Shown here piece after piece: positions 37,260-45,600 of a stretch of DNA of 51,375 bases (positions are counted from its first letter, which is position 1; the number at the start of each line of letters is the position of its first letter). The stretch is from Cryomorphaceae bacterium ASP10-05a (GTDB lineage: Bacteria > Bacteroidota > Bacteroidia > Flavobacteriales_D > Sanyastnellaceae): NCBI GenBank assembly GCA_000981645.1, contig LAQC01000022.1:15362-66736 (forward strand), in the 5' to 3' direction. The notes beneath the pieces are model-generated. The model was not told the DNA's origin. It ran no database searches and saw nothing but the letters and a program-made list of their open reading frames with translations. Position numbers and translations under genes: made by a program.

Positions 37260-38507
37260 TTATATCTTTTTAAAGATCGCAGAAGTGTTGTGGCCTCCAA
37301 AACCAAACGTATTCGTTAAAGCAGCTTTTACTTCTCTTTTTTGAGCTTTATTTAGAGTTAAATTTAGCTTGTTATCTAAATTTTCATCCTCTACAACGTG
37401 ATTAATAGTCGGAGGAATGATTTGATGTTCTAATGCTTTTATACAAGCTATGGACTCTATCGCTCCTGCAGCTCCAAGCAAATGGCCCGTCATAGATTTT
37501 GTTGACGAGATATTTAGCTTATAGGCATGCTCACCAAAAACTTTCACTATTGCTTTGGTTTCTGCGATATCTCCTAAAGGCGTGCTAGTTCCATGAACAT
37601 TTACATAATCAATATCACTTGGCTTCATATGTGCATCCTCTAAACAAGCGTTCATCACGTTTATGGCCCCTATTCCTTCCGGATGCGGCGCTGTGATATG
37701 ATAAGCGTCTGCGCTTAATCCTCCTCCGGCAAGTTCACAATATATCTTTGCTCCACGAGCTTTTGCGTGCTCGTACTCTTCTAGAATTATCGCTCCAGCT
37801 CCTTCTCCGAGTACAAATCCGTCTCTAGTAGCATCAAATGGTCTAGAAGCGGTAGCATAATTTTCATTATTAGTAGATAACGCATGAAGCGCATTAAACC
37901 CACCTACTCCTGCTTCATTCACTGCGGCCTCACTTCCTCCAGCTACCATAGCGTTGGCTTTGCCTAGACGAATGTAATTGAATGAATCTATTAACGCATT
38001 AGTAGCACTAGCACATGCGGAAACGGTAGTGAAATTGGGACCTCTAAATCCATATTTAATAGAAATATGACCACTAGCAATATCTGCAATCATCTTTGGT
38101 ATGAAGAAAGGATTGAACCTAGGGGTGCCGTCTCCATGAGCAAAGTTCATGCACTCATCTTGAAATGTTTTTAACCCTCCTATGCCTGAACCCCATATTA
38201 CTCCAATGCGATTCTTATCTAAATCTTCAGAATCTAATCCTGAATCTGCTATAGCCTCGGCTACGGAGACCATGGCGTATTGAGCAAAAGGATCCAGCTT
38301 GCGTGCCTCCTTTCTATCGAAGTGATCAAGAGGGTCATACCCTTTCAATTCACACGCAAACTGGGTCTTAAATTTTCCGGCATCAAAGTGAGTTATAGGA
38401 GCTGCTCCGCTCACACCGTTTATCAAATTGTCCCAGTACTCGTTTACCGAGTTCCCAATTGGTGTTAAAGCGCCAAGACCTGTTACTACGACTCTCTTTA
38501 ATTCCAT
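37260..38507 (-). CDS. fabF: 3-oxoacyl-[ACP] synthase II
   Basis: FabF condenses malonyl-ACP with acyl-ACP during fatty acid elongation. The 415-residue thiolase-fold enzyme has the catalytic Cys in SACASATNA, and His residues in VHGTSTPLGD and SMTGHLLGAAG, with VVTGLGALTPIGNSV at the N-terminus and LTNTFGFGGHN at the end. It follows acpP after 3 nt, the standard pairing. Confidence 0.97.
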   Translation of the reverse strand: MELKRVVVTGLGALTPIGNSVNEYWDNLINGVSGAAPITHFDAGKFKTQFACELKGYDPLDHFDRKEARKLDPFAQYAMVSVAEAIADSGLDSEDLDKNRIGVIWGSGIGGLKTFQDECMNFAHGDGTPRFNPFFIPKMIADIASGHISIKYGFRGPNFTTVSACASATNALIDSFNYIRLGKANAMVAGGSEAAVNEAGVGGFNALHALSTNNENYATASRPFDATRDGFVLGEGAGAIILEEYEHAKARGAKIYCELAGGGLSADAYHITAPHPEGIGAINVMNACLEDAHMKPSDIDYVNVHGTSTPLGDIAETKAIVKVFGEHAYKLNISSTKSMTGHLLGAAGAIESIACIKALEHQIIPPTINHVVEDENLDNKLNLTLNKAQKREVKAALTNTFGFGGHNTSAIFKKI

Positions 38508-38510
38508 AAA

Positions 38511-38747
38511 TTATTTTACATTATTCGTTATATAATCAACCGCTTGGCCTACAGTACCAATCTTTTCAGCTTGATCATCAGGAATAGCAATGTTAAATTC
38601 TTTTTCGAATTCCATTATTAATTCTACAGTGTCTAGAGAATCTGCCCCTAAGTCATTTGTAAAACTTGCTTCATTTGTTACTTCAGCTTCGTCTACACCT
38701 AACTTATCAACGATGATTGCTGTTACTTTTGAATGAATTTCAGACAT
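38511..38747 (-). CDS. acpP: Acyl carrier protein
   Basis: The 78-residue acidic protein carries the phosphopantetheine Ser in [18 protein letters not shown], and an intact helix 3/4 region ([20 protein letters not shown]). It shuttles fatty acyl chains in the cytosol and is the first gene of the acpP-fabF-rnc run. A phylum-type promoter lies about 30-60 nt upstream. Confidence 0.98.
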   Translation of the reverse strand: MSEIHSKVTAIIVDKLGVDEAEVTNEASFTNDLGADSLDTVELIMEFEKEFNIAIPDDQAEKIGTVGQAVDYITNNVK

Positions 38748-38778
38748 GTTTTGTTTATTTACATATTTATTTAAGGGT

Positions 38779-38810
38779 GCAAATTAAGTAAAACTTAAAG
38801 TTTAATTCAA
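38779..38810 (-). promoter_or_regulatory. Promoter of the acpP operon
   Basis: On the minus strand a TTG (complement of 38808-38810) and a TTAATTTGC box (complement of 38779-38787) are about 20-21 nt apart, close to TTTG-N-TAnnTTTG. The leader would be about 25 nt. Confidence 0.55.
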
Positions 38811-38935
38811 TTATACAGTCCATTGTTTTTTCAACCTCTTCTTTTAAGGTGCGCTTGTAAAACAAAAAAGGCGCTCATAAAGTTTCTGGAGATGGTTTAA
38901 AGTCCTTATCATACATTTGGTTTGCTTTTAGAATT

Positions 38936-39034
38936 ATTAGAGGGTTAAGCAAAAAAATATCAATTAGTGCCTTCTCGACTTTAGCAATAAAGTTTTGCTT
39001 TTTAACCGTTTGGTAGTGCCCAAACGGTTTTTTT
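38936..39034 (+). ncRNA. Candidate small RNA between acpP and the Mla-like operon
   Basis: On the plus strand a -7 box TACATTTG (38922-38929) is followed by about 100 nt without an ORF. The stretch contains a hairpin AGCAA-taaagtt-TTGCT and ends in a perfect 10-bp terminator with a T tract at 39004-39034. Neither flanking gene is on this strand, so the terminator needs another explanation, and a small RNA is one. The -33 element is weak. No known RNA family was recognised. Confidence 0.4.
39004..39034 (+). terminator. Strong plus-strand terminator with no plus-strand gene
   Basis: AACCGTTTGG-tagtgc-CCAAACGGTT followed by T7 is a perfect 10-bp stem. Read on the minus strand it also forms just after the stop codon of the ATPase gene but has no U tract on that side, so its strongest direction is plus. 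Confidence 0.8.
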
Positions 39035-39776
39035 ATTTTAATTTTTTCATGAGGTTTGATGCAAATACAAACCGATTGAGGCTCTCTACATCTGAGTTCA
39101 CTATATCCTTTCGGTCACCTTTCCATTCCACACGACCCTCATGAATAAAGTTTATTCCGTCTCCGATTTCTAAAACACTATTTAAATCATGACTTATAAC
39201 AACTGTAGTCATATTCAGTTCATAAGTCAGATCCTTTATCAGGTTGTCAATTATAATGCTCGTCTGAGGGTCTAATCCACTATTTGGCTCGTCACAAAAC
39301 AAAAACCTCGGCTTCATAGCCAAAGCCCGTGCTATTCCAACTCTTTTCATCATCCCTCCACTTAAGCTTGCTGGTAATAAGTTAGCTGAATCTTGAAGTT
39401 CAACTCTTTCCAAGGTATTCATCGCTCTGTCTATCTTCTCCCCATCGCTTAACTCAGTGAACATGTTTAATGGAAACATTACATTCTCAATAACGCTCAT
39501 GCTATCAAACAAAGCGCTCCCTTGAAATAGCATTCCTATCTTCTTTCTTACCTCTTGCTTTTCTATCCGGTCCATTCGTGTGAATGAGACGCCATCATAC
39601 GCAACATCCCCTTTGTCTGGGTCTATTAAACCCACTATGCACTTTGTAAGCACAGATTTACCTGATCCACTTCGCCCAATGATGAAGTTAACTTTTCCTT
39701 CCTCAAATTTTATAGAAATGTCTTTAAGGACTTCTTTGTGCTGAAAGCTCTTATGTAAATTTTTAACCTCTATCAT
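39033..39776 (-). CDS. ABC transporter ATPase, MlaF-like
   Basis: The 247-residue ATPase has Walker A GRSGSGKS, Q-loop GMLFQGSALFDSMSV, signature LSGGMMKRVGIARALA, Walker B FLFCDEPNSGLDP and the H-loop SHDLNSV. FQGSALFDSMSVIENV is typical of MlaF-type lipid transporters that move phospholipids between the membranes. The permease gene overlaps it by 4 nt upstream. The MlaD-like MCE partner is not in the window. Confidence 0.93.
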   Translation of the reverse strand: MIEVKNLHKSFQHKEVLKDISIKFEEGKVNFIIGRSGSGKSVLTKCIVGLIDPDKGDVAYDGVSFTRMDRIEKQEVRKKIGMLFQGSALFDSMSVIENVMFPLNMFTELSDGEKIDRAMNTLERVELQDSANLLPASLSGGMMKRVGIARALAMKPRFLFCDEPNSGLDPQTSIIIDNLIKDLTYELNMTTVVISHDLNSVLEIGDGINFIHEGRVEWKGDRKDIVNSDVESLNRFVFASNLMKKLK

Positions 39777-40513
39777 AACAGAAGCAATTGAGTTAAGAAA
39801 TAATTAGCGATTAAAATGTAAACACTACTAAATACTACTGCTTTCGTACTAGACTCTCCTACTTGTAGTGCTCCGCCCTTAGTATAGTAACCAAAGTAAG
39901 AGCTTACAGTGGTGATAATAAACGCAAACACAAAAGTTTTTATAAGTGCGTAAACTACAGAAAATGTTTTAAAATCAAATTGAATCCCATAGACATAATC
40001 GACTAATGTTATTAAACCAGCAGCTTTACCAAAAAACCCACCTGCAAGCATGGCTAGAAACATGCTAATGATAATCAGAAACGGAAAAATGAAAAGGCTA
40101 GCTAGCACCTTTGGGAGAATTAAGTATGCCGCTGAGTTCACTCCCATTATATCCAAGGCATCTATTTGTTCTGAGATACGCATAGTTCCAATTTCAGAGG
40201 CTATGTTAGAACCTACCTTCCCTGCTAGTATTAGTGAAATTAGCGTTGGACTAAACTCTAAGATAATACTTTGGCGCGCTGCAAAACCAATTGTATATGC
40301 CGGAATCCAAGCACTGTCAATATTTGAAGCCGTCTGAAGAGTAATCACCCCTCCCATAAAAATAGAAAGTAGTGCTACAATGCCGATTGACTGCACACCA
40401 ATTTTGTCCAACTCCTTTATGAGCTGCTGCCAGTATACTTTGAACTTTTCGGGCTTGCTAAAAAGCCTCCCAAGCAGCAAAGTATACTCCCCTATAGTAT
40501 GAAGTATATTCAC
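39773..40513 (-). CDS. MlaE-type ABC transporter permease
   Basis: The 246-residue membrane protein has about five or six hydrophobic segments and the family hallmark EIGTMRISEQIDALDIMGVN in a cytoplasmic loop, with ILEFSPTLISLILAGKVGSNIASE before it. It is the permease of the phospholipid (Mla) system, placed in the inner membrane with the MlaF-like ATPase. The start is GTG at 40513; no ATG lies nearby, and the N-terminus MNILHTIGEYTLLLGRLF looks complete. Confidence 0.92.
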   Translation of the reverse strand: MNILHTIGEYTLLLGRLFSKPEKFKVYWQQLIKELDKIGVQSIGIVALLSIFMGGVITLQTASNIDSAWIPAYTIGFAARQSIILEFSPTLISLILAGKVGSNIASEIGTMRISEQIDALDIMGVNSAAYLILPKVLASLFIFPFLIIISMFLAMLAGGFFGKAAGLITLVDYVYGIQFDFKTFSVVYALIKTFVFAFIITTVSSYFGYYTKGGALQVGESSTKAVVFSSVYILIANYFLTQLLLL

Positions 40514-40613
40514 AGAATGCTAAAATAGATATATCAGCTAGGAAACATCTGTTAAACTTGGATGATTTTTAAAATATAAAAACTCAAAGCTTCCTCGTTA
40601 AAGAAGGAATATC

Positions 40614-40621
40614 TATGTTTG
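40614..40621 (+). promoter_or_regulatory. -7 promoter box for the small lipoprotein/SprT unit
   Basis: TATGTTTG fits TAnnTTTG. The ATG is 5 nt after the box, so the transcript is likely leaderless. No convincing -33 was found. Confidence 0.55.
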
Positions 40622-40625
40622 ATAT

Positions 40626-40784
40626 ATGAAATGTACTAAGAATGTCCTAACTGTTATTTTGGTTGCGACTCTTTTATCTAGTTGCTCTCTGTTTCGAAAA
40701 AAAAACAAGTGCAACACATGCCCTACTTGGGATTCTATAGAGTTAGCTGAAATCGGCCCTAATCAGTATGATTCGGAAAATTAG
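40626..40784 (+). CDS. Tiny lipoprotein with a CNxCP motif (52 aa)
   Basis: Translation from ATG 40626 gives 52 residues: a lipoprotein signal (VLTVILVATLLSSC, Cys20), a basic stretch SLFRKKNK, then CNTCPTW and an acidic tail ending QYDSEN. Its 3' end overlaps the SprT-like gene by 17 nt, implying coupled translation. The CNxCP motif resembles that of the tiny protein at 21493. No function is known. The lipobox and the coding overlap support it as a real gene. Confidence 0.75.
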   Translation: MKCTKNVLTVILVATLLSSCSLFRKKNKCNTCPTWDSIELAEIGPNQYDSEN

Positions 40785-41373
40785 CCCGTACCTACCAGAA
40801 AAGTCAATTCCTCTTTTAAATAGGGTTATGGCTAACATAGATACGGAGCTAAGGGTTTCTAAACCCCGAAAGTCTAAGCTTGGCGATTTTAGACCTTTAG
40901 GGACGTCTGGAAAGTCCAAAATATCCATAAATGCTGACTTAAATGAATACTCCTTTCTTCTCACCTTGCTCCATGAATTAGCCCATCATTTATGCTGGGT
41001 AAAACACCATGGAAAAGTAAAGCCTCATGGGGAAGAGTGGAAAAGAGAATTTGAATCCATTTTAAAGCCTTTTGTACTTTCTAATGTTTTTCCTGTTGAC
41101 GTTTCAGAAGCAACTTGGAATTATTTAAAGAACCCAAAAGCGTCCTCTTGTTCTGACGAAAACTTATATAAAACCCTTAGAAATTACGACTTTGTAAAAG
41201 ACGACTCCGTCTACGTGAGTGATCTCGCTATCGGTCAGCAGTTTGAGTATATAGACAAGGGCTTGTTTGAGGTTTTAGCCAAAAAAAGAAAAAGAATTTT
41301 ATGCCTCTCCATAAAAAAGAAAAAGCGGTACTTATTTCAACCTACAGTAAGCGTCAACTTAATCCATTTATAA
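40768..41373 (+). CDS. SprT-like zinc metalloprotein
   Basis: The 201-residue protein has the SprT zinc motif HELAHH in LLTLLHELAHHLCWVKHHGKVKPHG, with a later conserved His and the basic core GTSGKSKISINADLN. SprT-like domains are predicted metallopeptidases; Spartan-type relatives act on DNA-protein crosslinks, but the bacterial role is unclear. The C-terminal half contains KKRKRILCLSIKKKKRYLF, a zinc-ribbon-like or RNA/DNA-binding basic region without clear Cys pairs. It overlaps the tiny lipoprotein and precedes manC, which has its own promoter. Confidence 0.85.
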   Translation: MIRKISPYLPEKSIPLLNRVMANIDTELRVSKPRKSKLGDFRPLGTSGKSKISINADLNEYSFLLTLLHELAHHLCWVKHHGKVKPHGEEWKREFESILKPFVLSNVFPVDVSEATWNYLKNPKASSCSDENLYKTLRNYDFVKDDSVYVSDLAIGQQFEYIDKGLFEVLAKKRKRILCLSIKKKKRYLFQPTVSVNLIHL

Positions 41374-41376
41374 AAT

Positions 41377-41384
41377 TACATTTG
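41377..41384 (+). promoter_or_regulatory. -7 promoter box for manC
   Basis: TACATTTG fits TAnnTTTG, 4 nt after the SprT-like stop codon. The TTG start follows 23 nt after its G. Confidence 0.5.
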
Positions 41385-41406
41385 TTACTCTAAAAAAACG
41401 AACACA

Positions 41407-42474
41407 TTGAAACCTGCATCAAACACATACTGTGTTATAATGGCTGGTGGTATCGGTAGCAGATTCTGGCCGATGAGCACAGCAGATAACCCAAAACAAT
41501 TCCAAGATATACTAGGAATAGGTAAAACTCTTATCAGAATGACCTTTGAGAGAATTCTACCTATTTGCTCGGTTGAAAACATAATCGTAGTAACTAATTC
41601 TCGTTATAAAAACTTAGTTTTAGAGAACCTTCCTGAGCTTGATGAGTCACAAGTGTTGTGTGAACCACACATGAGAAACACCGCTCCTTGTATAGCCTAT
41701 TCAAATTTTTGGATAAAACAGAAAACGGAAAACGCTGAAATCATTGTTCTTTCTGCTGATCAACTTATCACAAATGAGCCTCAGTTTATTCAAGACGTGC
41801 AAACAGCAATTAATACCGCTAAAGAAGATAAATGTCTCGTTACTATTGGAGTTAAACCATCTTCCCCAAATACAGGGTATGGATATATACAATTTAGCGA
41901 TCCGCTCAAAGACTCCGGAGATAACGTAAGAAGTGTAGTCACATTCACCGAAAAACCGAATTTAGAATTGGCTGAAAAATTTCTAGAAAGTGGTGAGTTC
42001 TTTTGGAATTCTGGAATTTTTATTTGGACTTTAGAAACTATTCAAAACGAATTTCAGACTCACCTTTCTGATATTTATGATTTATTTGCTGAATCATCTG
42101 ACCTGATTGGAACAGATAAAGAGGGAGAAGCAATTGAAGAGATTTACTCTAAATGCACAAATATCTCTATAGATTATGGAATCCTAGAGAAAACAAAAGG
42201 GGTTAAGGTAATTCTAACTGACTTTGGGTGGAGCGACCTAGGCACTTGGGGGTCTGTATACAACCATACTACTAAGGATGAGGACCTAAACGCTGTTAGT
42301 AATGCCCAAGTCGCTTTTTTTGAATCACAAGGAAATCTCGTGAAACTAAACAATCTAAACCAAGCGGTCATTCAAGGCTTAGATGGATATATCATCGTGG
42401 AAGCTAATGGAGTCTTATTAATCTCAAAGAAAGAGGAAGAGCAGCGTGTAAAACAATTTTCAAAAGCTTTATAA
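41407..42474 (+). CDS. manC: Mannose-1-phosphate guanylyltransferase
   Basis: The 355-residue enzyme makes GDP-mannose from mannose 1-phosphate and GTP, feeding glycan and polysaccharide synthesis. It shows the nucleotidyltransferase start VIMAGGIGSRFWPMS, NPKQFQDILG, ADQLITN, FTEKPNLELAEKFL, WNSGIFIW and GWSDLGTWGS. It lacks the C-terminal isomerase domain of bifunctional forms. The start is TTG at 41407, as no ATG precedes the conserved motif. Link to the beta-mannosidase is metabolic only; they are 28 kb apart. Confidence 0.94.
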   Translation: MKPASNTYCVIMAGGIGSRFWPMSTADNPKQFQDILGIGKTLIRMTFERILPICSVENIIVVTNSRYKNLVLENLPELDESQVLCEPHMRNTAPCIAYSNFWIKQKTENAEIIVLSADQLITNEPQFIQDVQTAINTAKEDKCLVTIGVKPSSPNTGYGYIQFSDPLKDSGDNVRSVVTFTEKPNLELAEKFLESGEFFWNSGIFIWTLETIQNEFQTHLSDIYDLFAESSDLIGTDKEGEAIEEIYSKCTNISIDYGILEKTKGVKVILTDFGWSDLGTWGSVYNHTTKDEDLNAVSNAQVAFFESQGNLVKLNNLNQAVIQGLDGYIIVEANGVLLISKKEEEQRVKQFSKAL

Positions 42475-42490
42475 CACAAATTAAACGTAG

Positions 42491-42514
42491 AGGCTTCTAA
42501 CCCAGTTAGAAGCC
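42491..42514. terminator. Terminator-like hairpin between convergent manC and haloperoxidase genes
   Basis: AGGCTTCTAAC-cc-AGTTAGAAGCCT forms an 11-bp stem after manC, but the following TAATT is a poor T tract. A second hairpin around CAGG/CCTG with TTTTT lies near 42605-42626. Both may end the converging transcripts. Confidence 0.5.
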
Positions 42515-42659
42515 TTAATTCCATTGACAATTCACAGGTTGTAAAACAGGCTTAGTGTCTTTGATTTTAGACGCGAAACTTACCTTAAACCTCAACAAAA
42601 AGGCAGGATTAGTCCCCTGTTTTTAATGTGTTTAAGACTATCTTTTGTGGTTTTATATA

Positions 42660-45600
42660 CTAGTTCAGTACCTCTATTCTTAATACAGTTTGTGCATTCT
42701 CTCCCTGGAGTTTAACAAAATACTTTCCTGAAGATAGTCCTGAAGTAGACACTATCAGTTTATCTCCTGTAATGCTCATCTTATCACTTTCAATGATTCT
42801 TCCCAACTGATCATACATAACAAAAGCATAGTTTTCTATATCCTTTAATTCGATAGTGAAATTTTCACCTTTAAAAACTGGATTTGGATAAACCCTTAAC
42901 TCCTCAAAGCTAAGTTCATTAACTACTAAAAAGGTGTCTAATTGAATACTAAAGTAATCTAGCAAGTTCATTTCGCTCATGCTATTTCCATATAAATCTT
43001 CAGCATTAGAAACATCTATGTCTATATAAGCTAATGGTGTCAGGTCACTTGAAACATCAAAATCAAATCTGTATGCAGAACCCAACCATCCAGAATTCTC
43101 CGTGTTAACTGTAATACTTCCTGAAGGATCCTCTACAGGAAAGTTTAGCGTAGGAATTACATCCGAATTTACCTCTTCATCAAACAAAACTAACACCTGG
43201 AAACCACTGGTTCCGTTATTATCGTTCGTTACATTGTAAGTGTTAGCAGTTATAAATCCATCAGGGTTTTTATTGTCCAGAATTAAAGCTTCATCAGAAT
43301 CCCATGGGTTCATCGTGTTTCCCGCTAAATCCTTTGCAGATTCTAACCTTACCATTAACTCTTCCTCTTCATTTTCATCAGATATATCAAATACAGCTCG
43401 GTAAAGCTGGGTGTTAATCCAAGCAGAGTTAAGCGAACTTGACAAAGATGCAGGAGTCTGAGGATTGAACACAACTTCACCTTCTACTGTTTCATCCATA
43501 GCCTCATCGAACAGTGCGTTTATATTAAGTGTGTTGCCTGTCTCAGTATCGTTTATAACAGTCGTATTAAAGCTGGCCTCTAGTAGATTAGGAGCTTTGG
43601 TGTCTATTGAAAACGCATCTACCAAAGAATAACTTTCTCCTATATTTCCCGCAGCATCTCTAAATTCTGAAATAAAGATGTCTATGTTAGATAATTCCAA
43701 ATCAGTATCTGCTAAATCAAAGACAAACTCATACTGATTTACTGGCATAAAACCACTCGCTCCAGTATTCACCATTAATGCAGAAGAAGGATCTTCCACA
43801 GGGAATGATATAATTGGAACATCTCCTGAAGTTAAAAACTCACCATCTGCCTCAACTGTTATTGAATATCCTTCAACTGTGGCGTTAGATTCATTCGCTA
43901 CGTTTGTACTATAGCTAACATTAGAAATCAAAGGCGCTTTAGTGTCTATATAAGTATTTAATAAAAGGTCTTCTATCACCAGCTCATTTCCGACTAAATC
44001 TGTAGCGCCAGAGACACTAACAGTGATGTTATATAATTCTTCATCAGCATCATTTATTAAATAAGCCACTCCAAATTGACTCGTGCTAATCCATTCTGGC
44101 TGACCTAGTAATAAACTCAAACTATTAATAGTAGGATCTTCATTCACAAAAGAAACTACAGGAGAAACGTCACTCATCTCCTCAGAGAAATTAGCCAGCA
44201 GATTCAAATTCGTTCCAACGAGCAGTTCATTTATATTATTCGCGAAGTCTACTCCAGAAACTCTTGGGTTTTCAGTATCAATTATAAAAGCATCTCCCAA
44301 CATGAATTCTTGCTGAAGATCCCCGTCTAAATCTTGTCCCCCGATTACTGTAGCTTGAATGTCTGCTGCAGTGAAGTTGTTATCAACCGTGCTAAATGAC
44401 CACATGTAAGAATTAAAAGAAGTCCAAACTGCTGTCGCTAAGGTTAACGTTCCACTCAAGTCTTCATTAAAGGTTAAAGTAGGCTCAAATGACTGGTCCA
44501 TAGATAGATTATACTGAACCTCAATGGTTAAGTCTGTTCCTGCATAAGCGTCATTTATTAATTCTGTGTTGGTGGTACTCAGAATCACTCTAGGCTCTAG
44601 TGGATTCGCTAAATCAGTAACCATGTTATAAACACCTTCGCCAATCTTAGTCCCTATTTTTCTTCCTGAAATATCATCTACTGGTGGGTGAATTCCTCCA
44701 AATATTCTTGAAAGACTGCACTGATCGGAGGCATCTTTATAAGTGGCCCACTGTAATTCCATCTCTACGCTAGGACCAGTCTCAAAAACTAAAAAGTCAT
44801 TTTGAGGACAAGGGAAGACACCCATTCCACCCGGGAAATACTCATCTCCAGTCATTAATCCTAATAAGTCAGCTGCTGCCTTTGAGAAAGTAGAGTGCCC
44901 AGAAACATATCCTGCAAAAGGAGGAGAAACGAAAGTAGGTCTCTGATAAGGCCACCAATTCTCTGATAAAATCCAACCAACACCAGCCAAAGTACTGTCT
45001 TGTACTCCATCAATTATATTTCCTGAAATATTTAACTGGTCTAAATAATCTGGTCCTTTCCATGACAATACTTTCATTTTATACAAATGCTCTTGACTTA
45101 CCCCAACTAAAGGATCGTCTTCATTCACTAATTCAATATACCCGGGAATTAACGGCAACCCTTCCGGGTCATAACTAGGAAGACTAGAATCAGAACTCTG
45201 TCCATGGTCTCCCATGTACCTTATAGCAGATATTGGTCTAGTGTAATCATACCATCCTTTTATACTCCAAGCAGCTATCGCACAATCATGCATCGCGCCA
45301 CCAAGGGCAAAATAAGTTTTTACATCCCACTGAAGCGCATCTAGTTCTGACCCTTGTCCGTTCCACTTTTTTTCTAGCTCTGGATGATCACTTACATAAT
45401 TCAAAATAGTGTACCAGTGACCTGGAGGAGTTTCAGAGCTTGGGCCATCTGCCCAAAACTCGGCTAGTACCCTTCCATAATCTCCTAAAGGAACCATCTG
45501 TGAACCATAAGGCATACCTGTAGATGGGTTCGTTTCGTGACCTTGAGAACCGTCTAACCCCTCGAAATAATTATAGAACTGAGATAAATCTTCAATGCTG

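Noticed and set aside
43000-44600. Beta repeats of the haloperoxidase-like protein as a DNA tandem repeat
   Set aside because: The similarity is at the protein level only; the DNA is too diverged to be a recent tandem repeat.
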